A stretch of 36,169 bases of DNA from positions 527,008 to 563,176 of the forward strand of contig NZ_KQ440395.1 of NCBI RefSeq assembly GCF_001281175.1, read 5' to 3'. Below are positions 24,593 through 36,169 of the stretch, piece after piece. The position numbers and the translations under genes are program-made. Position 1 is the stretch's first letter; each line of letters opens with the position of its first letter. The notes beneath the pieces are model-generated. The model was given only the letters and a program-made list of their open reading frames with translations. It ran no database searches and had not been told where the DNA came from. This DNA comes from Apilactobacillus apinorum (GTDB taxonomy: Bacteria > Bacillota > Bacilli > Lactobacillales > Lactobacillaceae).

Positions 24593-24694
24593 TTTATGTA
24601 TAACTTTCTTCTAAATTGCTAAGATACATTTTTTTTATTTTGTAAAGCACAAATTTTAAAAAATTAATTTTTCCTTTATTTCACCCTTTTTATT

Positions 24695-24789
24695 TTGAAA
24701 TAAACTTTGATTGGTGGTAATATTTGTATGTATTTTGTAAGAGAAATACATCATCTTAAAAGTAAAAACTGTCATTATATTACATAATG
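24695..24789 (+). promoter_or_regulatory. Promoter of the ATP synthase operon and a downstream inverted repeat
   Basis: TTGAAA (24695-24700), a 17-bp spacer and TAATAT (24718-24723), about 104 bases before the GTG of atpB. Between them and atpB is an inverted repeat CATTAT-ATTAC-ATAATG (24773-24789), which could be an operator or a small RNA hairpin; I cannot assign a regulator. The rest of 24593-24826 is AT-rich with no gene; no atpI is present here. Confidence 0.65.
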
Positions 24790-24826
24790 GTTAGTATACT
24801 TAGGTTGCGAAAAGGGGTGATAATCT

Positions 24827-25543
24827 GTGAATGATCCAATATCTACTTTTAAGCTATTCGGATTGACTTTTAATATTGGGAATATGGTAGCTGTTACGGT
24901 AGCAGCCGTGTTTACTTTCTTATTAGTTTTTATCTGTTCTAGAAGACTACAGTTGGTTCCAAGCGGAAAGCAAAATTTCCTAGAAGCAATCGTAGACTTT
25001 ACTAACGGAATAGTTAAAGGATCGATCTCAGGATCTGAGGCAAACGCCTTTGGCCTTTACGCATTTGTACTATTTTTATTCATCTTCATTTCTAATCAAA
25101 TGGGACTATTATTCCAAGTTGATTACAGTGGAGTGACATACGTAAAGAGTCCAACCGCTGATCCTATCGTGGCATTGACATTGGCTGCAATTTCATTGTC
25201 ATTAGCTCACTTCTTAGGAGTCTCAAAACTAGGATTTAAAGGTTACTTCGTAGGAAGTTATTTCAAGCCTTTTAAGTTATTGTTCCCATTAAATGTTTTT
25301 GAAGAGTTAGCTAATTTCTTAACTCTTGGATTACGTTTATACGGTAACATTTTCGCAGGTGAATTGCTTCTAGGAATGGTTACGAAACTTGCATTCTCAA
25401 TGGGAGCTGTAAGTCTTATTCCAAGTGTTTTCGTAGCGATGATTTGGGATGCGTTCTCTATCTTTATCGGTAGTGTTCAAGCATTCGTTTTCGTTACATT
25501 AACATTCGTATACATTTCTCAAAAGCTCGAACCTGAGGAATAA
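24827..25543 (+). CDS. atpB: ATP synthase Fo subunit a
   Basis: 238 residues, GTG start at 24827 with AAGGGGTGAT upstream. Polytopic membrane subunit that forms the proton half-channels against the c-ring. The essential Arg is R170 in LTLGLRLYGNIFAGE. First gene of an operon in the order a-c-b-delta-alpha-gamma-beta-epsilon. In lactic acid bacteria this complex usually runs as a proton-exporting ATPase for pH control. Confidence 0.97.
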   Translation: MNDPISTFKLFGLTFNIGNMVAVTVAAVFTFLLVFICSRRLQLVPSGKQNFLEAIVDFTNGIVKGSISGSEANAFGLYAFVLFLFIFISNQMGLLFQVDYSGVTYVKSPTADPIVALTLAAISLSLAHFLGVSKLGFKGYFVGSYFKPFKLLFPLNVFEELANFLTLGLRLYGNIFAGELLLGMVTKLAFSMGAVSLIPSVFVAMIWDAFSIFIGSVQAFVFVTLTFVYISQKLEPEE

Positions 25544-25568
25544 TTTTCATTATTTTTTATTTATTTAA

Positions 25569-25793
<225 letters not shown>

Positions 25794-25845
25794 TAATTAA
25801 AAGGTAAAATAATTCTTCTATTCTCAATTAAGGAGGTGTCAATAG

Positions 25846-26371
25846 ATGCTTTCACATTCATTAATTCCAACAGTCGCTACGACTGAAGGCGGTGGATTGT
25901 ACTTCGGTAATATGATTTTTACAGCCGTTGTATTCATTATTTTGATGCTTCTAATCATGCATTTTGCATGGAAGCCATTATCAGAAATGATGGAAAAACG
26001 TGCTAACAAAATCGCCGAAGACATCAATTCAGCAGAAAAGTCTCGTAAGGAAGCTGAAGACTTAGCTAAACAACGTGAAGACGCTTTATCTAAGTCAAGA
26101 GAAGATGCTAACGGCATTATTAACAATGCTAAGCAATCTGCTCAAGTCCAAGGAGAACAAATTATTTCTTCTGCTAGAAACGATGCCCAAAGTATTAAGG
26201 CTTCTGCTCAAAAAGATATTGAACAAGAACGTCAAGATGCTTTAGCAAACACTAAAAATGATGTGGCCAATTTATCTATTGAGATTGCTTCTAAGATCAT
26301 TCAAAAAGAATTAAAAGCTGACGATCAAAAGGCATTGATTGATTCTTATATTGAAGGGTTGGGGAAGCAAG

Positions 26372-26382
<11 letters not shown>
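25846..26382 (+). CDS. atpF: ATP synthase Fo subunit b
   Basis: 178 residues: a single N-terminal membrane helix (about residues 20-42), then a long charged helix with Ala/Glu/Lys/Gln periodicity that forms the dimeric peripheral stalk. AAGGAGGTG stands upstream of ATG 25846. Overlaps atpH by 11 bases. Confidence 0.96.
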
Positions 26383-28475
<2,093 letters not shown>

Positions 28476-28496
28476 CTTGAAGGATGGTGAGAACTA

Positions 28497-29399
28497 ATGG
28501 CTGAATCTATTAATGATGTTAAACATCGTATTGCATCAACCAGAAATACACGTCAAATTACTACTGCGATGCAAATGGTTTCAACTGCAAAGTTGAATCG
28601 TATTCAAAAGCATACCAGTAATTATGAGGAATATGTTTCTCGTGTTAAGGCTGTTGTAATGCATTTAGCTCAGTCTCATTTGTTAGACAAAATTAATTCC
28701 TCAAGTAATGCATCTGACCATAAATCAGGTAAGACTGCATACCTAGTTATTACATCTGATCGTGGAATGGTAGGAAGTTACAATAGTAATGTAATTAGAG
28801 AAACTAATAACTTTATTGAAGCTCATACACCTAATCCTGACGATTACATGATTTTAGCAGTAGGTGGAAATGGTGCTGATTTTTATAAGAACCGTAATGT
28901 AAACGTTGCTTATGAATATCGTGGTGTTTCTGATATTCCTACTTTCGCTGAAGTTAGAGAAATCGTTACAACTGCAAACTCAATGTTTGAAGATGGTGTC
29001 TTCGATAGACTATATGTTTGTTACACACACTTTGTTAACAGAATTTCTTCAACTTTTAGAGCTGAAAAAATGCTACCAATGGATAGCGAAGCGTTTGAAG
29101 AAGATTCAAGTAAAGATATCCAAGCCCATGAAATTAATGCGGAATACGATATCGAACCTGATGAATCTGCAGTATTGAAGGTTGTATTACCTCAATACGC
29201 ACAAAGCTTAGTATTTGGAGCTATTCTAGATGCTAAAACTTCAGAACATTCTTCAAGTTCAACTGCAATGCAATCTGCTTCAGACAATGCATCAGATCTT
29301 ATTTCTAGATTAGAATTACAATACAACCGTGCTAGACAAGCTGCTATTACTACCGAAATTACTGAAATTGTCGGTGGTCAAGAAGCTCTAAAGCACTAA
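28497..29399 (+). CDS. atpG: ATP synthase F1 subunit gamma
   Basis: 300 residues. Central rotary shaft: the N-terminal helix ([20 protein letters not shown]) and the C-terminal helix ([20 protein letters not shown]) form the coiled coil that turns inside the alpha3beta3 head. AAGGATGG stands before ATG 28497. Confidence 0.97.
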   Translation: MAESINDVKHRIASTRNTRQITTAMQMVSTAKLNRIQKHTSNYEEYVSRVKAVVMHLAQSHLLDKINSSSNASDHKSGKTAYLVITSDRGMVGSYNSNVIRETNNFIEAHTPNPDDYMILAVGGNGADFYKNRNVNVAYEYRGVSDIPTFAEVREIVTTANSMFEDGVFDRLYVCYTHFVNRISSTFRAEKMLPMDSEAFEEDSSKDIQAHEINAEYDIEPDESAVLKVVLPQYAQSLVFGAILDAKTSEHSSSSTAMQSASDNASDLISRLELQYNRARQAAITTEITEIVGGQEALKH

Positions 29400-29404
29400 T
29401 ATGA

Positions 29405-30835
<1,431 letters not shown>

Positions 30836-30847
30836 GGAGGGTTCTAA

Positions 30848-31273
30848 TTGGCTGATAACAACTCAGTATTAACCGTTAGTATCGTTACTCCTGATGGTAA
30901 GGTATATGAACGTGAAGATGCGCGCTTAGTAATCGTAAGAACTAAGACAGGTCAATTAGGAATTATGCCTAATCATGTTCCCGTAATAGCTTCATTGGAA
31001 GTTGACGAAGTAAAAGTAAATTCCGGTTCAGACGAAGTTGATGAAATTGCCGTTAACGGTGGTTTTGTCGAATTCTCTAACAATATCTTAACTGTTATTG
31101 CTGATAGCGCTGAAAAACAAGCTGATATTGATGTTGATCGTGCGACTGCTGCTCGTGAACGTGCTAAGAAAGCACTTGAAGAAGCAAGACAAAAACATGA
31201 TAATCAAGAAATCTTGAGAAATCAAGTTGCTTTAAGAAGAGCTATTAACCGTATTCATGTTGCAAAACATTAA
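30848..31273 (+). CDS. atpC: ATP synthase F1 subunit epsilon
   Basis: 141 residues, TTG start at 30848 with a full AAGGAGG seven bases upstream. The N-terminal beta-sandwich (with TGQLGIMPNHVPVIASL) and two C-terminal helices from about residue 88 are as in the family. Couples rotation and inhibits ATP hydrolysis. The weak TTG start may lower its synthesis relative to atpD. Confidence 0.96.
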   Translation: MADNNSVLTVSIVTPDGKVYEREDARLVIVRTKTGQLGIMPNHVPVIASLEVDEVKVNSGSDEVDEIAVNGGFVEFSNNILTVIADSAEKQADIDVDRATAARERAKKALEEARQKHDNQEILRNQVALRRAINRIHVAKH

Positions 31274-31274
31274 G

Positions 31275-31307
31275 AAAAAGGTCTGCATTTTTATGCAGAC
31301 CTTTTTT
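31275..31307 (+). terminator. Terminator of the ATP synthase operon
   Basis: AAGGTCTGCAT and ATGCAGACCTT form a perfect 11-bp stem around TTTT, with a T run. Confidence 0.96.
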
Positions 31308-31354
31308 AATACATAAATAAAAAAGAAATTAATAAATAGTTAACAATTATTAGA

Positions 31355-31383
31355 AAGACAAAATAAAAAATTTATGGTATAGT
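31355..31383 (+). promoter_or_regulatory. Candidate promoter of the DUF1146-murA transcript
   Basis: AAGACA (31355-31360), a 17-bp spacer and TATAGT (31378-31383), 23 bases before ATG 31406. The -35 is a four-of-six match. Confidence 0.5.
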
Positions 31384-31405
31384 TGCTATGAAGAATGGAG
31401 ATATT

Positions 31406-31621
31406 ATGGAGTTTTTAAATATTAATTCTTTATTAGAATTAGCAATTCAATTATTTTTTATTGGATTAGCTTTTTGGAGTTTAATAGATATCCATTTGGA
31501 AAGACAATTTAAAATGCATTTAAATCAATATCGAGTGTTAATTTTATTACTTTCGATTACGATAGGATACATTGTTGGTTCTTTCTTTATTTGGGTTTTG
31601 AATATAACTATAAATCACTAA
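31406..31621 (+). CDS. DUF1146 (YwzB-like) small membrane protein
   Basis: 71 residues from ATG 31406, which has GGAG seven bases upstream; ATG 31388 is in frame but without a ribosome binding site. Two transmembrane segments (about 10-28 and 40-66) flank a charged stretch (HLERQFKMHLNQYR). The size, the pattern and the place between atpC and murA match the DUF1146/YwzB family. Function unknown. murA begins 30 bases after its stop. Confidence 0.8.
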   Translation: MEFLNINSLLELAIQLFFIGLAFWSLIDIHLERQFKMHLNQYRVLILLLSITIGYIVGSFFIWVLNITINH

Positions 31622-31651
31622 TTAAAATATAAAATTACTGGAGGGTTACCA

Positions 31652-32959
31652 GTGGATAAAATAGTCGTTAAGGGAGGCAAACGCCTTACCGGTAACGTCC
31701 ACATTGAAGGTGCAAAAAATGCAGTCCTACCAATTATGGCCTCAACTATTTTGGCTAGTGAAGGTAGAACAGAATTAAGTAATGTACCATTACTATCAGA
31801 CGTATATACAATGGAAGAAGTTCTACGTTTCCTAAATATGGATGTAGAATTTGATACAAAAAACAATAAAATGAATTTGGATGCAACCAAACAACTATCA
31901 TACGAAGCGCCATTAGAATATGTTTCTAAAATGAGAGCTTCTATTGTTGTGATGGGACCACTTTTGGCTAGACTAGGTCATGCCAAAGTTGCTTTACCTG
32001 GGGGATGTGCAATTGGATCAAGACCAATTGATATTCACTTGAAGGGATTTGAAGCACTTGGTGCTACAATCAAACAACATGATGGATACGTTGAAGCATC
32101 TGCCGAAGATGGATTAAAGGGAGCCAACATTTACATGGACTTCCCAAGTGTTGGTGCAACACAAAACATTATGATGGCTGCTACTTTAGCAGAAGGTCAA
32201 ACTGTTATTGAAAATGTTGCTCAAGAACCTGAAATTGTTGATCTTGCAAACATGTTAAATGAAATGGGTGCCAATGTGATTGGTGCTGGGACCAGCAAAA
32301 TTAAAGTTAAAGGTGTAGATAAGCTTCACGGTGTAAATCACTGTGTTTTACAAGACCGTATCGAAGCTGGTACCTTTATGGTTGCCGCTGCGTTAACAAG
32401 AGGTAATGTTTTGATTGAAGATGCAGAAGCATCATACAATCAACCATTGATTGCTAAGCTGGAAGAAATGGGAGTTACTGTTAAGGAAGAAGAAAATGGT
32501 ATCAGAGTAATCGGACCAGATGAATTAACACCAGCCGATGTTAAAACATTACCATATCCAGGTTTTCCAACTGATATGCAACCTCAAATGACTGTTTTAC
32601 AACTTGCTGCTCAAGGTAGTAGTATGTTGACAGAAACAGTATTTGAAAATCGTTTCATGCATTTAGATGAATTAGCAAGAATGAATGCTAAATTTAGAAT
32701 TAATGGCAGAAGCGTAGTTTTAAGTGGACCAACTGAATTTAGTGGGGCAGAAGTAGCAGCTACTGATTTGAGAGCAGCAGCCGCTTTAGTACTAGCCGGA
32801 TTGGTTGCAGATGGAATCACTATTGTGAGAAACCTTAAGTATCTAGATAGAGGATATTATAATTTTCATGTTAAGTTGGCATCACTTGGTGCTGACATCA
32901 AGAGAGTTAACATGAAGGACAATGAAGAAATCACTATTAATAAGGAACCACAAAAATAA
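31652..32959 (+). CDS. murA: UDP-N-acetylglucosamine 1-carboxyvinyltransferase
   Basis: 435 residues, GTG start at 31652 after CTGGAGGG. Transfers enolpyruvate from PEP to UDP-GlcNAc, the first committed step of peptidoglycan synthesis. The catalytic Cys119 is in [13 protein letters not shown], so the enzyme should be open to fosfomycin alkylation; K22 and N23 in EGAKNAVLP bind substrate. DRIEAGTFM and FPTDMQPQ are further family blocks. Lactobacilli usually have two MurA paralogues; which one this is I infer only from position (the murAA place after atpC). Confidence 0.96.
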   Translation: MDKIVVKGGKRLTGNVHIEGAKNAVLPIMASTILASEGRTELSNVPLLSDVYTMEEVLRFLNMDVEFDTKNNKMNLDATKQLSYEAPLEYVSKMRASIVVMGPLLARLGHAKVALPGGCAIGSRPIDIHLKGFEALGATIKQHDGYVEASAEDGLKGANIYMDFPSVGATQNIMMAATLAEGQTVIENVAQEPEIVDLANMLNEMGANVIGAGTSKIKVKGVDKLHGVNHCVLQDRIEAGTFMVAAALTRGNVLIEDAEASYNQPLIAKLEEMGVTVKEEENGIRVIGPDELTPADVKTLPYPGFPTDMQPQMTVLQLAAQGSSMLTETVFENRFMHLDELARMNAKFRINGRSVVLSGPTEFSGAEVAATDLRAAAALVLAGLVADGITIVRNLKYLDRGYYNFHVKLASLGADIKRVNMKDNEEITINKEPQK

Positions 32960-32977
32960 TTTATTACAGACTGATTA

Positions 32978-32986
32978 TGATATAAT
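32978..32986 (+). promoter_or_regulatory. Extended -10 promoter of mbl
   Basis: TGATATAAT (TGN plus a perfect TATAAT) lies 37 bases before the mbl ATG. A palindrome GAGTTAACTC (32998-33007) follows, just before the AGGAGG. Confidence 0.6.
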
Positions 32987-33022
32987 AATTGAGATATGAG
33001 TTAACTCAGGAGGACGAAAAAA

Positions 33023-34024
33023 ATGGCAAAAGACATCGGTATCGATTTAGGAACAGCTAATGTTTTAATTTATGTTACAGGGAAGGGAATTGTTCTAAAT
33101 GAACCTTCAGTTGTAGCAATTGATATTAAGACTAATAAACTACTAGCTGTTGGTTCCGAAGCTTATCGAATGGTTGGAAGAACTCCAAGTAATATTCGTG
33201 CAATTAGACCACTAAAAGATGGAGTTATTTCAGACTTTGATGTTACTGAAAAAATGCTTACTTACTTCATTAACAAATTAAGTGTTAAAGGTTTTATGTC
33301 AAAACCAAAGACTATGATTTGTGCACCAACTAACATTACCAATATCGAAAGAAAAGCGATTATTCAAGCCGCTGAAAAATCTGGTGGTGGTAAGGTTTAT
33401 ATCGAAGAAGAACCTAAGGTTGCTGCTATCGGTGCAGGGATGAACATCTTCCAACCACGTGGAAACATGGTTATCGACATGGGTGGTGGTACTTCAGATA
33501 TTGCCGTTCTATCATTAGGTGATATTGTAGCAAGTAAATCAATCCGTATTGCCGGGGATGTTATGAACACTGATATCGTTGCTTACATTAAGGATAAGCA
33601 CAGCTTGATTATTGGTGAACATACTGCTGAAAAGATTAAGATGAGCATTGGTACCGCTGATCCAGAAGAATCTGAAGTTAAAGAAATGGAAGTTCGTGGA
33701 CGTGATGTCATTGGTGGGATGCCAAGATCAATTACTTTAAACAGTAAAGAAGTTCAAGAAGCTTTATCAGACGCTGTTAAACAGATTATTGATGCAGCTA
33801 AAGATGTTTTAGAAGTTGTTCCACCAGAATTAGCTTCTGACATTGTTGATAGAGGTATTATGCTTACTGGTGGTGGTGCTTTACTTAAGGGTATTGACCA
33901 CGCAATTTCAAAAGAATTGACAGTACCAGTATTAATCTCTGAAAGTCCTTTGGACAATGTTGCTAAGGGTGCCGGTGCATTGTTAGAACATATCAATAAA
34001 AATGACGATAAAAGTAAAGATTAA
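33023..34024 (+). CDS. mbl: MreB-like actin homologue, cell-shape protein
   Basis: 333 residues, full length. ATP-binding cytoskeletal protein that guides lateral wall synthesis with RodA. Phosphate-1 loop GIDLGTANVLIYV (6-18), phosphate-2 loop VIDMGGGTSDIAVLSLG and the adenosine motif IMLTGGGALLKGID. The start AKDIGIDLGTAN with KGIVLNEPSVVAID is nearest to Mbl of Bacillus, and the place after murA agrees; MreB is the alternative name. A strong CAGGAGG stands before ATG 33023. Confidence 0.93.
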   Translation: MAKDIGIDLGTANVLIYVTGKGIVLNEPSVVAIDIKTNKLLAVGSEAYRMVGRTPSNIRAIRPLKDGVISDFDVTEKMLTYFINKLSVKGFMSKPKTMICAPTNITNIERKAIIQAAEKSGGGKVYIEEEPKVAAIGAGMNIFQPRGNMVIDMGGGTSDIAVLSLGDIVASKSIRIAGDVMNTDIVAYIKDKHSLIIGEHTAEKIKMSIGTADPEESEVKEMEVRGRDVIGGMPRSITLNSKEVQEALSDAVKQIIDAAKDVLEVVPPELASDIVDRGIMLTGGGALLKGIDHAISKELTVPVLISESPLDNVAKGAGALLEHINKNDDKSKD

Positions 34025-34042
34025 TATAAGAAGTGATATTTA

Positions 34043-34318
34043 ATGCGTAATTTGATGATTAAGATGGTGATGGGATACAAAAAATTGATATCTCCGTTAC
34101 TTCCGGCATCATGTCGTTATTATCCCACTTGTTCTACTTATATGATCGATGCTATCAGAAAACACGGTGCACTCTTGGGTTTTATCACGGGATGTGCTAG
34201 GATATTAAGATGTCATCCATTTATAAAAGGTGGATACGATCCCGTTTCTGATCATTTTACTATTTTTAGAAATAAGAGGGCGTCTAAAGAATATAGACGT
34301 TCTATGAATTTAAAGTAG
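34043..34318 (+). CDS. yidD: Membrane protein insertion efficiency factor YidD
   Basis: 91 residues. The motif [19 protein letters not shown], followed by [11 protein letters not shown] and [13 protein letters not shown], is the YidD signature with its conserved Cys residues. Small, probably amphipathic and membrane-associated; thought to aid YidC-dependent insertion. It begins 18 bases after mbl with a modest ribosome binding site (GAAGTGA). The C-terminal ~15 residues ([13 protein letters not shown]) are basic. The stop lies inside a terminator stem. Confidence 0.93.
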   Translation: MRNLMIKMVMGYKKLISPLLPASCRYYPTCSTYMIDAIRKHGALLGFITGCARILRCHPFIKGGYDPVSDHFTIFRNKRASKEYRRSMNLK

Positions 34319-34351
34319 TCGATCAATTATGATTCGGCTACTTTTATTTTT
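34313..34351 (+). terminator. Terminator at the end of yidD
   Basis: AAGTAGTCGA and TCGGCTACTT form a 10-bp stem with one G-T pair around TCAATTATGA, followed by TTTTATTTTTT. The yidD stop (TAG 34316-34318) is within the left arm. The next gene's AGGAGG follows at once, so it may act as an attenuator between mbl-yidD and rodA rather than as a full stop. Confidence 0.75.
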
Positions 34352-34363
34352 TAGGAGGAAAAA

Positions 34364-34588
34364 ATGTCAAAATCAAAGAAAAATATTGAAGTTAGTTTAG
34401 AAACTAAGAATGTTAACGGTGAAGAAAGAGAAGTTCTTTTCGTTGGAAAACAAGAAGCAGGTTATCTTCGTGCAATCGAAGATGAAAAATTTGAAGCTGT
34501 CTTTGACGATGACAATGTTTTTAAAGTAAAATCATTATATGAAGGAATTGAATTATTAATTAGTCAATACAACCTACACAAGGGATAA
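34364..34588 (+). CDS. DUF2969 family protein
   Basis: 74 residues, charged, no signal or membrane segment; AGGAGG before ATG 34364. The pattern KNIEVSLETKN...EVLFVGKQEAGYLRAIED...VKSLYEGIELLI fits DUF2969, a lactobacillus/streptococcus family of unknown function often found beside rodA/ftsW. It begins 21 bases upstream of rodA's start, so co-expression is expected. Confidence 0.75.
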   Translation: MSKSKKNIEVSLETKNVNGEEREVLFVGKQEAGYLRAIEDEKFEAVFDDDNVFKVKSLYEGIELLISQYNLHKG

Positions 34589-34609
34589 TTCATTATAGAG
34601 GTGATTGCA

Positions 34610-35812
34610 ATGTTTACTAGTGATAATGATAGCAATTCTTCTCGATTAGACTGGACAATTATAATATGTGTTGCACTGTTAGCATTAATTGGAATTGGCG
34701 CCATTTTTGTCGCGGTTAACCATGATTCGTATGCTGGAACGATTGTTAAACAAATGGTTACACAATTAGTTTGGTATACTATCGGGACTGTGATAATTAT
34801 TATAATAATGCAATTTGATTCGGAACAACTATGGAAAGTGGCCCCTATTATCTACTGGGGAGCTCTGGCACTACTAGGGTCTTTATTAGTACTTTATAGT
34901 AGATACTATTTTGATCAAACTGGTGCTAAGAGTTGGTTCCAATTTGGTCCGCTAACCTTTCAACCGGCCGAAATTATGAAACCTGCGTTTGTTGTAATGC
35001 TTGCTAGAGTGATTGTTGAACATAATCGTAATTATGCTATTCACACTCTAAAAACTGATGCACTTCTATTGGGTAAAATGATCTTATGGACATTACCAAT
35101 TTGTGTATTATTAAAGTTAGAAAATGACTTCGGGACAATGCTTGTCTTCTTAGCAATGCTAGGTGGACTAGTAATTGTTTCAGGAATCACTTGGCAAATT
35201 ATTGTTCCAGGTGTGCTAGCATTCTCAGCAATTGGAGGAACTGCATTAATCCTTGTTATTACTGATGGTGGGAGAAAAATCCTAGAAGCATTAGGTTTTC
35301 AATCTTATCAATTTGACCGTGTTAATGACTGGTTAGATCCATCTAATCCTGAAAATCTAGCTGGTTCAGGTTACCAATTGTGGCAGAGTATTAAGGCCGT
35401 TGGTTCTGGGGGATTTAGTGGAACTGGATTTAACGTATCACATGTATACGTACCAGTTCGTGAATCTGATATGATTTTCTCAGTTATCGGTGAAAACTTT
35501 GGATTTATCGGTGGCGTAGTTTTAATCGGAATTTACTTCACATTGATTTATAGAATGATCAAAGTTACTTTTGAAACTAAGAACATTTATTATGCATATA
35601 TTTCAACTGGGATTATCATGATGATTTTATTCCACGTTTTCGAAAACATCGGAATGAGTATCGGATTATTACCACTAACAGGAATTCCACTTCCTTTTGT
35701 AAGCCAAGGTGGTTCTGCACTGATTGGAAATATGATTGGAATTGGTTTAATAATGTCGATGCAATTCCATAATTACGGTTACATGTTTAGTGCTAGTCGT
35801 GATTTTTCATAG
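34610..35812 (+). CDS. rodA: SEDS-family peptidoglycan glycosyltransferase RodA
   Basis: 400 residues, about ten transmembrane helices, from ATG 34610 with GAGGTGAT upstream; the in-frame GTG at 34601 lies in that ribosome binding site. Polymerises lipid II into glycan strands with a class B PBP partner. Conserved SEDS blocks: GAKSWFQFGPLTFQPAEIMK (105-124), AGSGYQLWQSIKAVGSGG (251-268), and VPVRESDMIFSVIGENFG (281-298) with the essential Asp287. FVSQGGSALIGN lies near the end. RodA rather than FtsW is inferred from the neighbours mbl and murA. No clear terminator follows. Confidence 0.93.
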   Translation: MFTSDNDSNSSRLDWTIIICVALLALIGIGAIFVAVNHDSYAGTIVKQMVTQLVWYTIGTVIIIIIMQFDSEQLWKVAPIIYWGALALLGSLLVLYSRYYFDQTGAKSWFQFGPLTFQPAEIMKPAFVVMLARVIVEHNRNYAIHTLKTDALLLGKMILWTLPICVLLKLENDFGTMLVFLAMLGGLVIVSGITWQIIVPGVLAFSAIGGTALILVITDGGRKILEALGFQSYQFDRVNDWLDPSNPENLAGSGYQLWQSIKAVGSGGFSGTGFNVSHVYVPVRESDMIFSVIGENFGFIGGVVLIGIYFTLIYRMIKVTFETKNIYYAYISTGIIMMILFHVFENIGMSIGLLPLTGIPLPFVSQGGSALIGNMIGIGLIMSMQFHNYGYMFSASRDFS

Positions 35813-35820
35813 CATATTAA

Positions 35821-35849
35821 TTGACATGCGAAAGATTTAATTGTATACT
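35821..35849 (+). promoter_or_regulatory. Strong promoter of the T-box-controlled transcript
   Basis: A perfect TTGACA (35821-35826), a 17-bp spacer and TATACT (35844-35849). Transcription should start about 35856, just ahead of stem I. Confidence 0.88.
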
Positions 35850-35855
35850 TTATTA

Positions 35856-36120
35856 AAATTTGATTATAAGATGAGTAAATAGCTAATCAATATAACAGAG
35901 AACTCTGGTAGCTGAGAAGGGGTTATTGATGACTATTGAATATGGTCTTATTCTTAATCTGTCGGTGAGTGATCATAAGCCGACAATGGTTTACACGCAT
36001 TATAGTGTCTAAGTATAAATTACTTATGAGGTTACTGTCGTGAGGCAGTGACGAATAAAAGGTGGTAACACGAAGCTCTTCGTCCTTTACTGTTAATTCA
36101 GTAGGAGAAGGGCTTTTTTT
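35856..36120 (+). promoter_or_regulatory. T-box leader, specifier best read as AUG (Met)
   Basis: The T-box core AAAGGTGGTAACACG ends at 36072. The terminator hairpin AGCTCTTCGTCCTTTACTG / CAGTAGGAGAAGGGCT (about 36074-36112) ends in TTTTTTT. Stem I begins near 35895 (AACAGAGAACTCTGGTAGCTGAGAAG). Its specifier region reads GAAT-ATG-GTC. Laid over the asnS leader (GAAT-AAC-ACC) the codon falls on ATG, Met. A one-base shift would read TGG (Trp). The AUG reading agrees with the downstream gene, probably metN. Confidence 0.88.
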
Positions 36121-36142
36121 ATTTGAAAGCGAGGAAAATACT

Positions 36143-36169
36143 TTGATTAGATTCAAGAATGTTTATAAG
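36143..36169 (+). CDS. metN: First nine codons of a probable methionine ABC transporter ATPase (truncated)
   Basis: TTG start at 36143 with GCGAGG seven bases upstream. The nine codons read (M)IRFKNVYK, which matches the usual beginning of ABC transporter ATPases ('MI-xKNVxK'), including MetN. The identity as MetN is an inference from the Met-type T-box leader directly in front; the sequence itself supports only an ABC ATPase start. Confidence 0.5.

Noticed and set aside
34269-34303. Inverted repeat GCGTCT/AGACGT in the yidD 3' end
   Set aside because: Short, within coding sequence and without a T run; the true terminator follows it.

Overview
The window reads as a chromosomal segment of a low-GC Gram-positive bacterium of the Lactobacillaceae. 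Support comes from the AT-rich codon use, AGGAGG-type ribosome binding sites, T-box leaders, a MurT/GatD pair, DUF1146 and DUF2969 proteins, and the order thymidine kinase-prfA-prmC-sua5-glyA-upp-atpBEFHAGDC-DUF1146-murA-mbl-yidD-DUF2969-rodA. The genus is an inference; a small-genome lactobacillus of the Apilactobacillus/Fructilactobacillus kind would fit, but nothing here proves it.

Layout. (1) 1-960, minus strand: the 5' part of asnS behind an asparagine T-box leader. (2) 1072-3172: a tautomerase and a quinone-oxidoreductase-like gene in tandem, then an unrecognised membrane protein. (3) 3338-8340: an envelope/secreted block with a GH25 lysozyme carrying two GW/SH3-like modules, a secreted CAP-domain protein, a minus-strand MFS exporter, and a second CAP gene broken by one frameshift. 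(4) 8401-10676: a small-element and RNA region with a GIY-YIG nuclease-like gene directly downstream of ssrA (tmRNA), a C39-like protein that appears to have lost its catalytic residues, and divergent tRNA-Glu(CUC) and tRNA-Gln(CUG) genes whose promoters lie back to back. (5) 10915-16844: nicotinamidase, a small membrane protein, a heterodimeric ABC exporter preceded by a striking palindrome at its promoter, and a beta-lactamase-family serine hydrolase. (6) 16858-18917, minus strand: murT-gatD, which amidate lipid II. (7) 19088-24557: a housekeeping run for thymidine salvage, translation termination and its methylation, t6A synthesis, one-carbon metabolism and uracil salvage. (8) 24827-31273: a complete eight-gene F1Fo ATP synthase operon without atpI in front. 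(9) 31406-35812: a cell-wall and cell-shape block (murA, mbl, yidD, rodA). (10) 35821-36169: a strong promoter and a T-box leader whose specifier reads best as AUG (Met), followed by the first nine codons of what is probably metN.

Cell-envelope work is the main theme. MurA makes the first committed precursor, MurT/GatD amidate lipid II, RodA polymerises glycan under Mbl guidance, and the GH25 and CAP proteins are exported to the wall. I see no transposase, integrase, CRISPR array or rRNA. The parts most worth a second look are 7337-8340, 8401-10586 and 12158-12223.
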